64,000 nt of DNA, taken from the NCBI RefSeq assembly GCF_050871315.1, contig NZ_JBJLRE010000024.1, one strand, 5' to 3'. A model generated the notes under the pieces. The model ran no database searches, had not been told where the DNA came from, and saw only the letters and a program-made list of their open reading frames with translations. Below, piece after piece: positions 1-7,530 of the stretch. A program made the position numbers and the translations under genes. The DNA comes from Kineococcus gynurae (GTDB lineage Bacteria; Actinomycetota; Actinomycetes; Actinomycetales; Kineococcaceae). Numbering within the stretch: position 1 is the first letter of the stretch; the number at the start of each line of letters is the position of its first letter.

Positions 1-18
1 ACGCGAGCGCGTCGCGCC

Positions 19-104
<86 letters not shown>

Positions 105-129
105 ACCGTTCACCTGGAGGCGCGTCCCC

Positions 130-780
130 GTGGACCCCGTGATCGAGAACCTCGATCTCTTCGCCGCCGGTTTCCTGAGATCGCTCGGACTCGCCGCCTG
201 GGCGGGCGTGGGCAGTCTCGTCCTGGGAACCCTGCTGGCCGTGTTCCGCATCTCCCCCGTCCCCGTGCTCCGCGGGATCGGCGCGGCCTACGTGACGTTC
301 GTCCGGAACACCCCGCTGGTCATCGTGCTGTTCTTCTTCGTGTTCGGGATCCCCACGCTCGGGGTCAACGCCTCGAACTACACGCTGGCGACCCTGGGAC
401 TCATCACCTACACCTCCGCCTTCGTCTGCGAGGCGGTGCGCTCGGGGGTGGCGACCGTGCCCGCCGGCCAGGCCGAGGCCGCCCGCGCGATCGGGCTCGG
501 TTTCGGCCAGGCACTGAGCCTGGTGATCATGCCGCAGGCGATGCGGGCCGTCGTCCCGCCGGTCGGCAACGTCCTCATCGCGATGATCAAGAACTCGGCG
601 GTCGCCGGGGCGATGGGCGTCGGCGGGGACCTGTTCAGCGTCTTCGCCCGCCTGGTGAGCTCCCAGGGCGAGGCCCGGCTCCCGGTCATCACCGGGATGG
701 CGATCGGCTACCTGATCCTCACCCTCCTCGCGGCCGCGGCGCTGGCCGTGACCGAACGACGTATGGCGGTGGCCCGATGA
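130..780 (+). CDS. gluC: Amino-acid ABC transporter permease (GluC-like)
   Basis: Predicted inner-membrane permease of a polar amino-acid (probably glutamate-type) ABC importer, 216 aa, the usual length for the HisM/GluC family. The hydrophobic core carries the family segment RNTPLVIVLFFFVFGIP near residues 59-75. The EAA-type cytoplasmic loop (EAARAIGLGFGQ, about 116-127) contacts the ATPase. The GTG start is chosen because GGAGG lies at 116-120. The stop overlaps the next permease by four bases (ATGA), so the two are translationally coupled and probably form a heterodimer. The binding protein and ATPase genes (gluB, gluA) would be expected to the left, outside the window. Substrate is inferred from family and from the known actinobacterial gluABCD-recX-recA neighbourhood. 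Confidence 0.88.
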   Translation: MDPVIENLDLFAAGFLRSLGLAAWAGVGSLVLGTLLAVFRISPVPVLRGIGAAYVTFVRNTPLVIVLFFFVFGIPTLGVNASNYTLATLGLITYTSAFVCEAVRSGVATVPAGQAEAARAIGLGFGQALSLVIMPQAMRAVVPPVGNVLIAMIKNSAVAGAMGVGGDLFSVFARLVSSQGEARLPVITGMAIGYLILTLLAAAALAVTERRMAVAR

Positions 781-1664
781 GCGCACCCACGGCAGTCCTC
801 TTCGACGCCCCGGGCCCGGTGGCCCGCCGCCGGACCCGCATCGGCAGCGTCGTCGCCGCCGTCCTGCTCGTGGCCCTGCTCGGCTACGTCGTGCTGCGCT
901 TCGCCCAGGCCGGCCAGCTGGCCCAGGAGAAGTGGGGGCCGCTGCTCGACCCGACCAACGCCGACTTCGCCCCGGTCTGGCGCCTCCTGGGACAGGGTCT
1001 TCGCGTCACGCTGAGCGCCGCCCTCGTCGCCGTCATCGCCTCCACCGTCATCGGCCTGGTGCTGGCCGCCCTCCGGCTGCTGCTCGGCCCGGTGGCGCGC
1101 ATCCCCGTGGTCGCCTTCGTCGAACTCCTGCGCGGGTTGCCGGTCATCGTCACGATCCTGTTCGTCGACATCCTCTGGCGGACGGTCGGCGGGTACCAGG
1201 GGTCGTTCTGGTCCCTGGTCGTCGGGCTGACGCTCTACAACTGCGTGATCATCTCCGAGATCATCCGGGCCGGCATCCAGTCGTTGCCCAAGGGACAGGT
1301 CGAGGCCGGGTTGGCGATCGGGATGACCCGCGGGCAGGTGATGGCCCAGATCCAGATCCCCCAGGCCGTTCGCGCCATGCTGCCGGCGCTCATCAGCCAG
1401 CTCATCGTCATCCTGAAGGACACCGCACTGGGCAGCGTCGTCCTGACCTCGCTCGGGGACACCGCCGAACTGGCCAACCGGATCCGGCAGCTGCTCGACA
1501 ACTCGCTGCAGACCTACCTCGTGATCGGCGCCCTGTACGTCGTGATCAACCTGCTGCTGGAGCGGCTGGCCAAACTCGTGGAACGGCGGCTGTCCACCGG
1601 GGGCCGCCGGGCCACCGCCGCCCCGGCGGCCCCCGGGCCCCAGGCGACCGGTCAGGCCGTTTGA
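777..1664 (+). CDS. gluD: Amino-acid ABC transporter permease (GluD-like)
   Basis: Second permease of the same importer, 295 aa. The first 60 residues hold a cytoplasmic N-terminus and one membrane segment (VVAAVLLVALLGYVVL). The HisM-type permease core follows, with the motif ELLRGLPVIVTILFVDILWR near residues 112-131 and an EAA loop (EAGLAIGMTRGQ, about 176-187). The alanine/proline-rich tail after residue 275 is low complexity. It starts inside the gluC stop (ATGA overlap) and is followed by a strong hairpin at 1691-1723, so it is the last gene of the operon. GluD proteins are longer than GluC proteins in corynebacteria and relatives, which matches this pair. Confidence 0.88.
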   Translation: MSAPTAVLFDAPGPVARRRTRIGSVVAAVLLVALLGYVVLRFAQAGQLAQEKWGPLLDPTNADFAPVWRLLGQGLRVTLSAALVAVIASTVIGLVLAALRLLLGPVARIPVVAFVELLRGLPVIVTILFVDILWRTVGGYQGSFWSLVVGLTLYNCVIISEIIRAGIQSLPKGQVEAGLAIGMTRGQVMAQIQIPQAVRAMLPALISQLIVILKDTALGSVVLTSLGDTAELANRIRQLLDNSLQTYLVIGALYVVINLLLERLAKLVERRLSTGGRRATAAPAAPGPQATGQAV

Positions 1665-1690
1665 GACCCACCCGGCCCCCGGTCGTCCTC

Positions 1691-1723
1691 CGTGCCCCGT
1701 CCCGCGTCGCGGGGCGGGGCACG
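1691..1723 (+). terminator. Hairpin terminator after gluCD
   Basis: Arms 1691-1705 and 1709-1723 pair over 15 bp, with one G-T pair, around a 3-base loop, 26 bases after the gluD stop. There is no T tract, as is common for actinobacterial terminators. Confidence 0.7.
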
Positions 1724-1729
1724 CCGTCG

Positions 1730-1735
1730 TAGCGT
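1730..1735 (+). promoter_or_regulatory. Candidate -10 box for a leaderless transcript
   Basis: TAGCGT lies exactly 7 bases before the ATG at 1743, and no Shine-Dalgarno is present between. This is the spacing expected if transcription starts at the A of the ATG. No convincing -35 box is visible. Confidence 0.5.
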
Positions 1736-1742
1736 GCCGATC

Positions 1743-2033
1743 ATGAAGCACTGGGGCGGGACCGGACGCTACGTCGAGGGTGAGCGGGTGTTCGCCCCAC
1801 CGGCGGGGAGCTTCGACGCCGACTGGGTCGCCGGCATCGTGCAGGACCGGCACGGGGTCGTGGCCGGCGACCGCGGTCCCCTGGCCGCGGCGGCGCAGGC
1901 CGCCTGGGACGCGCGCTGCGCCGGAGAACCCTGCGCCGCGCTGCGCGCGGCCGCGGCCCGTCACGTCCCCGACTGGCTCGCGGCCGAGGTCGTCCAGGCC
2001 ACCGACGACTTCATCCAGGCCTACCGGGCCTGA
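1743..2033 (+). CDS. Small conserved-looking hypothetical protein
   Basis: A 96-aa soluble protein that I do not recognise. The N-terminus (MKHWGGTGRYVEGERVFAPP) is polar and aromatic; the rest is helical and alanine-rich and ends in TDDFIQAYRA. There is no signal peptide, membrane segment or metal motif apart from two scattered cysteines (CAGEPC, about 60-65). The ATG at 1743 is preferred over an upstream in-frame GTG at 1692 because the latter lies inside the terminator hairpin, and because a TAGCGT box sits 7 bases before the ATG. It converges with the gene at 2045, with only 11 bases between the stops. The reading frame has strong third-position GC, supporting a real gene. Confidence 0.65.
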   Translation: MKHWGGTGRYVEGERVFAPPAGSFDADWVAGIVQDRHGVVAGDRGPLAAAAQAAWDARCAGEPCAALRAAAARHVPDWLAAEVVQATDDFIQAYRA

Positions 2034-2044
2034 ACCCGCCCGGC

Positions 2045-2338
2045 TCAGACCTCGAAGAGCTCGTACATCGTGAGGGTGGGCGGGGCCGCGACGACCTCCC
2101 GCAGCCGCGACGCCCCCTCGGGGCTCGCCCGGAACGCCCGGTAGGCGGCGTCCTTCTCGGCCGACTCCCACCGTTCGTAGACGACGACGCGGGTCGGGTC
2201 CCCGGCCTCGCGCAACACCTGCAGGTCCTCGCACCCGTCGAAGGCCCGCGTGACCCGGAGGGTCTCGCGGATGATCTCGTCGGCCACGTCGAGGGCAGCC
2301 GGGTCGAGGCGGAACTCCAGCAGGGCGATGAGGGCCAT
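2045..2338 (-). CDS. ABM-family quinol monooxygenase-like protein
   Basis: A 97-aa protein of the antibiotic biosynthesis monooxygenase (ABM, YgiN-like) fold. These are ferredoxin-like alpha/beta dimers, some of which oxidise quinols without cofactors. Visible family features are the initial strand MALIALLEFRLDPA, a helix with the DEIIRETLRVTRAFDGCEDL region (about 20-39), and the conserved strand VVVYERWESAEKDAAYRAFR (about 51-70), where the YERW-type segment lines the pocket. The length is typical. It starts at an ATG with AGGA nine bases upstream, and lies 45 bases beyond recX on the same strand, so it may be read through from recA-recX. The substrate cannot be told from sequence. Confidence 0.8.
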   Translation of the reverse strand: MALIALLEFRLDPAALDVADEIIRETLRVTRAFDGCEDLQVLREAGDPTRVVVYERWESAEKDAAYRAFRASPEGASRLREVVAAPPTLTMYELFEV

Positions 2339-2383
2339 GGGCGGTCCTGTTCTCGTGCGGGCCCGGACGGACCGGGACGTGGA

Positions 2384-2923
2384 TCAGTCGGCGAAGAACT
2401 CCGCGCCGTCGGCCGCGACCTCCTGGCGCACGACGCGCATCACGACGTCGGAGGGGAATCCTCGCCGGGCCAGCATCCCGGCCAGTCGGCGGACCCGCAC
2501 CTGGTCGTCCAGACCCCGCATGGTGGCGACCTTGCGGCGCACCAGGACCCGGGCCGCCTCCTCCTGGCTGGCGTCGTCCACCTCGCCGACCACCTCGGCC
2601 GCCAGCTCCTCGTCCACGCCCTTGCGGCGCAGCTCCTGGGTCAGCGCGCGGCGACCCCGCTGCCCCCGCCGGGTGGCGACGAAGCCCTGCGCGAAGGCCA
2701 CGTCGTCGACCAGCCCGACCTCGGTCAACCGGTCCAGGACGGAGTCGGCGACCTCGGCGGGGACGTTCTTGGCCGCCAGCTTGTCGGCCAGCTGGGCGCG
2801 ACTGCGCGGGGCCATCGTCAGCTGGCGCAGGGCGATCTGACGGGCCACGTCGTGCGGGTCGGGTTCGCGGTCGGGGTTCTCGTCCCGACCGGGTTCCCGG
2901 CCCGCACGATCCGGGGAGGCCAC
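2384..2923 (-). CDS. recX: Regulatory protein RecX
   Basis: RecX binds RecA filaments in the cytoplasm and limits their activity. This copy has 179 aa, normal for actinobacteria. A charged N-terminal extension (about 25 residues) precedes the three-repeat helical RecX fold, with the typical phrases ALRQLTMAPRSRAQLADKLA (about 31-50) and DVAFAQGFVATRRGQRGRRAL (about 75-95). The C-terminal repeat contains RRLAGMLARRGFPSDVVMRVV. The GTG start is only 2 bases after the recA stop, so the two genes are co-transcribed from the SOS-type promoter upstream of recA. Coupling ensures that the inhibitor is made together with RecA. Confidence 0.95.
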   Translation of the reverse strand: MASPDRAGREPGRDENPDREPDPHDVARQIALRQLTMAPRSRAQLADKLAAKNVPAEVADSVLDRLTEVGLVDDVAFAQGFVATRRGQRGRRALTQELRRKGVDEELAAEVVGEVDDASQEEAARVLVRRKVATMRGLDDQVRVRRLAGMLARRGFPSDVVMRVVRQEVAADGAEFFAD

Positions 2924-2925
2924 GA

Positions 2926-3963
2926 TCAGAAGTCCACGGCGGCTTCCTCGGCCGGAGCGTCGAGACGGGCTCCGATGCCGAGCTTCTCCTTGATGCGCTT
3001 CTCGATCTCGTCGCCGAGGTCGGGGTTGTCGCGCAGGAAGGCGCGGGCGTTCTCCTTGCCCTGACCGAGCTGGTCGCCCTCGTACGTGTACCAGGCCCCG
3101 GCCTTGCGGACGAAGCCGTGCTCGACCCCAAGGTCGATCAACCCACCCTCGCGGGAGATGCCCTGGCCGTAGATGATGTCGAACTCGGCCTGCTTGAACG
3201 GCGGGGAGACCTTGTTCTTGACGACCTTGACCCGGGTCCGGTTGCCGACGGGGGCGGTCCCGTCCTTGAGCGTCTCGATCCGGCGGACGTCCAGACGGAC
3301 CGAGGCGTAGAACTTCAGCGCCTTCCCACCCGTGGTCGTCTCGGGCGAGCCGAACATCACGCCGATCTTCTCGCGCAGCTGGTTGATGAAGATCGCGGTG
3401 GTGCCGGAGTGGCTCAGGGCGCCGGTGATCTTGCGCAGCGCCTGGGACATGAGCCGGGCCTGCAGACCGACGTGGCTGTCGCCCATCTCGCCCTCGATCT
3501 CGGCGCGCGGCACGAGGGCGGCGACCGAGTCGATGACGATGATGTCGAGCGCGCCGGAGCGGATCAGCATGTCCGCGATCTCCAGCGCCTGCTCACCGGT
3601 GTCCGGCTGGGAGACGAGGAGGGCGTCGGTGTCCACGCCCAGCTTGGCGGCGTAGTCCGGGTCCAGGGCGTGCTCGGCGTCGATGAAGGCGGCGATCCCG
3701 CCCTTCTTCTGCGCGTTGGCCACGGCGTGCAGGGCCACGGTCGTCTTCCCGGAGCTCTCCGGGCCGTAGATCTCGATGACCCGGCCGCGGGGCAGACCAC
3801 CGATCCCCAGAGCCACGTCGAGGGCGATGGCACCGGTCGGGATGACCTCGATCGGCGGGCGCGACTCGTCACCCAGCCGCATGACCGAGCCCTTGCCGAA
3901 CTGCTTGTCGATGGTCGCCAGCGCTGCTTCGAGCGCCTTGTCGCGGTCCGCGGGAGCGGGCAT
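2926..3963 (-). CDS. recA: Recombinase RecA
   Basis: ATP-dependent strand-exchange protein and LexA co-protease, 345 aa. Walker A is GPESSGKT (about 67-74), the Walker B strand LDIIVIDSVAALVP is near 140-153, and the L1/L2 DNA-binding loops include EGEMGDSHVG and FGSPETTTGGKALKFYAS. The C-terminal acidic tail ends in AEEAAVDF. No intein interrupts it, unlike in some mycobacteria. The ATG at 3963 is chosen because the protein then begins MPAPADRDKALEAAL and AGAGGTGAGG precedes it; the open frame continues far upstream but without RecA similarity. A LexA-like box lies about 140 bases upstream. recX follows 2 bases after the stop. Confidence 0.98.
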   Translation of the reverse strand: MPAPADRDKALEAALATIDKQFGKGSVMRLGDESRPPIEVIPTGAIALDVALGIGGLPRGRVIEIYGPESSGKTTVALHAVANAQKKGGIAAFIDAEHALDPDYAAKLGVDTDALLVSQPDTGEQALEIADMLIRSGALDIIVIDSVAALVPRAEIEGEMGDSHVGLQARLMSQALRKITGALSHSGTTAIFINQLREKIGVMFGSPETTTGGKALKFYASVRLDVRRIETLKDGTAPVGNRTRVKVVKNKVSPPFKQAEFDIIYGQGISREGGLIDLGVEHGFVRKAGAWYTYEGDQLGQGKENARAFLRDNPDLGDEIEKRIKEKLGIGARLDAPAEEAAVDF

Positions 3964-4099
3964 GTCCTCACCTCTGGTTGATGTGGTTCTTCCGACCCGG
4001 ACGACGTTAGGACCCGCCTCCGACACGAACCGGGACGAGCCCGGGACCTGGGGACGACGGCGGGTCGACCCGTCACCTGTGGACAGGACCCGAGCATAG

Positions 4100-4115
4100 C
4101 CGTACACCTGTTCGA
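4100..4115 (-). promoter_or_regulatory. LexA-type SOS box upstream of recA
   Basis: On the minus strand this reads TCGAACAGGTGTACGG, a 13 of 16 match to the actinobacterial/Bacillus SOS consensus TCGAACACATGTTCGA, with a perfect left half-site. A TATGCT sequence 1 base downstream could be the -10 box, placing the operator over the promoter. The 315-base gap 3964-4278 holds this element and otherwise nothing recognisable. Confidence 0.72.
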
Positions 4116-4278
4116 TCTCGGGCACGGCGCGCGGGTCCGACGGCGTGTCCCGCCGGCCGGATGCCGGGGCCCGCCGCGTGGTCCCGCGCCCGGGCGGCCA
4201 TGCTGGGCCGAGGACCCGGGCGGACCCGGGAGGAAGCGGCCAGACCCCGGGAGGATCCCGGGACCCGAGGAGCACCTG

Positions 4279-5355
4279 ATGGACGATCCCCGCCCCGCCA
4301 CCGACACCTCCCCCGGGCCGGGGGCGCCCCGGGTCCTCGACCCCCGCGGGGCGAATCTGCTGCCCGAGGGCGCGCAGCTCGAACGGCTCGGCTCCGGCAG
4401 CACCTGGGCGGAGGGGCCCGTCTGGCTGCCCGACGAACGGGCCGTGATCTTCTCCGACATCCCCGGTGACCGGATCCTGCGCTGGGACGAGGGCGGCACG
4501 GGGCTGACCGTGCACGCCGAGGGCGTCGAGTTCACCAACGGCCGCACCCTCGACCACGAGGGTCGGGTCGTGGCCTGCTCGCACGGGCGGCGCGCGGTCG
4601 AGCGCACCGAGGCCGACGGCAGCACCACCGTGCTCGTGGACCGGGTCGGCGGGGTCGGCGGGGTCGGCGGGGTCGGCGCGGTCGGAGGCGCCCGGCTCAA
4701 CTCGCCCAACGACGTCGTGGTCGCCGCCGACGGCGCGATCTGGTTCACCGACCCCGCCTACGGGATCAGCGTGCCCGAGGAGGGGCACGAGGGGTTCCGG
4801 GAGTACGGCGACCACCACGTCTTCCGGTTCGACCCCGCCACCGGCGAGCTGCGGGTCGTCGTCACCGACGTGGAGGAACCGAACGGTCTGGCGTTCTCCC
4901 CCGACGAGAGCCTGCTCTACGTCGCCGACACCTCCGCCGCGCCGGTGCCCCACAACGGTGACCACCGGTTGATCCGCGTCTACGACGTGCTGCGCGGCAT
5001 CCGCGGCGGCCGTGGTCCGCTGGCGCGTCCCGGGGGTCCGGTCGCCAAGAACGGCCGCGTGTTCGCCACGATGGAACGCGGTCTGGCCGACGGGTTCCGG
5101 GTCGACCGGGACGGCAACGTCTGGACCTCCGACGGGGACGCGATCGCCGTCCACGCCCCCGACGGGACCCGGTTGCTCGAAGTCGTGGTCGGCGAGGTCG
5201 TCGCCAACCTCTGCTTCGGGGGCGAGGACGGGTCGACGGTGTTCGTCGCCGCCAGCACCAGCCTCTACCGCCTCCCGACCGCGGCGGTCGGGGCGGGCCT
5301 CTGGTGGCTGGACCAGGCCGGGACCGGCACCGGCGCCGGGGCAGCCGCCGGGTGA
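4279..5355 (+). CDS. SMP-30/gluconolactonase-like hydrolase
   Basis: A 358-aa six-bladed beta-propeller of the SMP-30/gluconolactonase/LRE family, cytoplasmic (no signal peptide). Members hydrolyse sugar lactones or related esters using a divalent metal. Family markers are AEGPVWLPDERAVIFSDIPG near 51-70 (the metal-ligand E in AEGP), NGRTLDHEGR (about 88-97), RLNSPNDVVVAADGAIWFTDP (about 140-160; the SPND asparagine and aspartate are ligands), and EPNGLAFSPDESLLYVADT. The ATG follows CGAGGAG with good spacing. A Gly-Val-Gly tandem insertion around residues 122-136 comes from a 9-bp repeat. The stop overlaps the start of the antiporter gene (GTGA), so the two form a coupled pair. The true substrate is not deducible. 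Confidence 0.85.
   Translation: MDDPRPATDTSPGPGAPRVLDPRGANLLPEGAQLERLGSGSTWAEGPVWLPDERAVIFSDIPGDRILRWDEGGTGLTVHAEGVEFTNGRTLDHEGRVVACSHGRRAVERTEADGSTTVLVDRVGGVGGVGGVGAVGGARLNSPNDVVVAADGAIWFTDPAYGISVPEEGHEGFREYGDHHVFRFDPATGELRVVVTDVEEPNGLAFSPDESLLYVADTSAAPVPHNGDHRLIRVYDVLRGIRGGRGPLARPGGPVAKNGRVFATMERGLADGFRVDRDGNVWTSDGDAIAVHAPDGTRLLEVVVGEVVANLCFGGEDGSTVFVAASTSLYRLPTAAVGAGLWWLDQAGTGTGAGAAAG
4642..4686 (+). repeat. In-frame 9-bp tandem repeat in the SMP-30 gene
   Basis: Three exact GGGGTCGGC units (4651-4677), flanked by two near copies, encode a GVG-rich stretch (VGGVGGVGGVGAVGG). Because the unit is a multiple of three, copy changes keep the frame. It lies in a loop just before the conserved SPND strand. 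Confidence 0.9.
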
Positions 5356-6971
5356 GCGTGGAACTGCTCGCCGTCGGCGTCCTCGGCCTGCTGGTCATCG
5401 CCGCGGCCCGGGGCCTCGGCGACCGGACGGGCCTGGCCGCCCCGCTCCTGCTCGTGGGGGTCGGCACCGGGGTCAGCCTGCTGCCCTTCACCCCGGACGT
5501 CACCGTCGACCCGGAACTCGTGCTGACCGCGATCCTGCCCCCGCTGCTGTACTCCGCCGCGGTCTCGATGCCGAGCATGAACTTCCGGCGGGAGTTCACC
5601 AGCATCTCGGGACTGTCGGTCGCCTTGGTCCTGCTGACCTCCCTCGTGCTCGGGGCGTTCCTGTCCTGGGTGGTCCCCGGGCTGTCCTTCGCCTGGGGTG
5701 TCGCGCTGGGCGCGGTCCTCAGCCCGACCGACGCCGTGGCCACCTCGATCGCCCGGCAGGTCGGCCTGGCCCCGCGGGTCATGGCCATGCTGGAGGGCGA
5801 GAGCCTGCTCAACGACGCCACCGCGCTCGTGCTGCTGCGCACCGCGACGGTCGCGGCGGCCGCCTCCTTCTCGTTGCCGACCGCGGTCGCGTCCTTCCTG
5901 TGGTCGGTGGCCCTCGCGAGCGTGCTGGGGTGGGTGGTCGGACGGGCCAACCTGGCCCTGCGGGCCCGCACGGCCGACCCGACGGTGAACACCGCGGTCT
6001 CGTTCGCGGTGCCCTTCGTCGCGGCGCTGCCGGCGGAAGCGTTCGGGGCCTCGGGGCTGGTCGCGGCCGTGGTCACCGGCATCGTGACCGGGCACGGCGC
6101 CCCCCGGTACCTGTCCCCGGCCCACCGGCTCTCAGACGCGCAGAACTGGCGCACCCTGGAGCTGGTCCTGGAGGGGGCGGTGTTCCTGCTGATGGGGCTG
6201 CAGCTGTCCTCGCTGCTGGCCGCGGTGCACGCCGAGCACGCCGGCGTCCCCACCGCGCTCGGCCTGGCCGGCGCCGCACTGGGCCTCACCCTGCTGGTCC
6301 GGGCGCTCTTCGTGGGCCCGTTGCTGCTCGGCCTGCGGCGGCTGTCCCGGCACGGGCGGGCCCTGCGTCCTCGGGTGCAACGGATCGACGCGGCCCTGCG
6401 CGACCCGGACCGGCGCGACGACGTCGCCTCCCGCCTCCGTCGCCGGGTGCGCGGCCGGCGGGGCGAACCGGACCTCGACCGCTTCGGCACCCGGGTGCGC
6501 CGGCGCCTCGCCGACCTGGACTACTTCCTGGCGGCACCGGTCACCGCCCGGGACGGGGTGGTGCTGGTCTGGGCCGGGATGCGCGGGGCGATCACCGTCG
6601 CCGCGGCCCAGACCCTCCCCCCGGAGACGCCGGACCGGGCCCTGCTGGTCCTCATCGCCTTCACGGTCGCCGCACTCTCGCTGCTGCTGCAGGGCGGGAC
6701 CCTCCCGGCCGTGGTCCGCGCGGTCGGGCCGAGCCGGGTCGACCCACTCGTCCAGGCCGAGCAGCGGGAGGCCGTCCGCACGATGCTCGCCGCCGTCCCC
6801 GCCCCCGAGGACGCCGACCTCGAACCCCGGCAGCGACGCCTGGCCACGGTCCGCGCCCGGCGCGAGGTGCTCCTGGAGGCCCGCGACGACGGCCTGTACG
6901 ACGCCGAGGCGCTGGACGAGGCGCTGGGTGATCTCGACGCGGTCGAACTCACCCTGCTGCGCCGGCACTGA
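5352..6971 (+). CDS. CPA1 family Na+/H+ antiporter
   Basis: A 539-aa cation:proton antiporter of the NhaP/CPA1 type in the cytoplasmic membrane. About 12 hydrophobic segments fill residues 1-430. The conserved transport core includes GVALGAVLSPTDAVATSIAR (about 115-134, with the TDA signature) and LEGESLLNDATALVLLRTA (about 147-165, with the ND motif carrying the ion-binding aspartate). A cytoplasmic loop rich in arginine (330-390) and a charged helical tail (about 460-539) follow. The GTG start overlaps the previous stop (GTGA) and is preferred to an upstream in-frame ATG inside the SMP-30 gene. It probably helps with pH or sodium homeostasis. Confidence 0.9.
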   Translation: MSVELLAVGVLGLLVIAAARGLGDRTGLAAPLLLVGVGTGVSLLPFTPDVTVDPELVLTAILPPLLYSAAVSMPSMNFRREFTSISGLSVALVLLTSLVLGAFLSWVVPGLSFAWGVALGAVLSPTDAVATSIARQVGLAPRVMAMLEGESLLNDATALVLLRTATVAAAASFSLPTAVASFLWSVALASVLGWVVGRANLALRARTADPTVNTAVSFAVPFVAALPAEAFGASGLVAAVVTGIVTGHGAPRYLSPAHRLSDAQNWRTLELVLEGAVFLLMGLQLSSLLAAVHAEHAGVPTALGLAGAALGLTLLVRALFVGPLLLGLRRLSRHGRALRPRVQRIDAALRDPDRRDDVASRLRRRVRGRRGEPDLDRFGTRVRRRLADLDYFLAAPVTARDGVVLVWAGMRGAITVAAAQTLPPETPDRALLVLIAFTVAALSLLLQGGTLPAVVRAVGPSRVDPLVQAEQREAVRTMLAAVPAPEDADLEPRQRRLATVRARREVLLEARDDGLYDAEALDEALGDLDAVELTLLRRH

Positions 6972-6990
6972 GGCCCGCCAGACTGCCCCC

Positions 6991-7515
6991 ATGACCGCCC
7001 CCACCGATGCCCCCGACCCGCGCGACGAGCCGGACACCACCGGCGACGAGTTCTCGATGCTCACCGGGTTCCTCGACCACCAGCGCGCCACCTTCGCGAT
7101 GAAGATCGCAGGTTTCGAGGCCGAGGCGCTGCGGCAGCGGGCGTTGCCACCCTCCGACCTCAGCCTGGTCGGCCTGGCCCGCCACCTCGCCGAGGTCGAG
7201 CGGAGCTGGATGCGCCGCTGCCTGGCCGGAGAGGACGCGCCCCCGCTGACCTACTCCCCCGACGACCCCGACGGCGACTTCGCCGTCGACGGTCTGCGTG
7301 ACGAACGGGTCGCGGCCGACCTCGCCTGGCTGGCCCGCGAGCAGCAGCACTCCCGCGAGCTGGTCGCCGGGCGCTCGGTGGAGGAGGTGGTGACCGACCA
7401 CCGCGGTCCGCGGTCGGTGCGCTGGATCCTCGTGCACCTGATCGAGGAGTACGCCCGGCACAACGGGCACGCCGACCTGCTTGCCCAGAAGCTCGACGGG
7501 CGGACCGGGGAGTAG
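6991..7515 (+). CDS. DinB-like four-helix protein (DUF664)
   Basis: A 174-aa protein of the DinB/DUF664 (YfiT-like) superfamily. In actinobacteria this fold often serves as a mycothiol- or bacillithiol-dependent transferase or other metal-dependent enzyme. The typical pattern is present: SMLTGFLDHQRATFAMKIAG (about 22-41), then LVGLARHLAEVERSWMRRCL (about 59-78, with the first metal-site histidine in ARHLAEVE) and a C-terminal VRWILVHLIEEYARHNGHADLL, giving the other two histidines (H-x3-E-x3-H-type). No Shine-Dalgarno precedes the ATG; CAGACT lies 6 bases upstream, so it may be leaderless or read from the antiporter gene 19 bases before. The actual substrate is unknown. Confidence 0.85.
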   Translation: MTAPTDAPDPRDEPDTTGDEFSMLTGFLDHQRATFAMKIAGFEAEALRQRALPPSDLSLVGLARHLAEVERSWMRRCLAGEDAPPLTYSPDDPDGDFAVDGLRDERVAADLAWLAREQQHSRELVAGRSVEEVVTDHRGPRSVRWILVHLIEEYARHNGHADLLAQKLDGRTGE

Positions 7516-7530
7516 GCGCGGGGTGTCCGA

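Noticed and set aside
708..3131. An 807-codon open frame on the minus strand
   Set aside because: It runs antisense through gluD and in another frame through recX, has Arg/Pro/Gly-rich composition, and no domain; typical high-GC shadow frame.
3964..5154. Upstream extension of the recA reading frame
   Set aside because: The extra 397 codons lack any RecA similarity, overlap the SMP-30 gene and its promoter, and the ATG at 3963 has an excellent Shine-Dalgarno.
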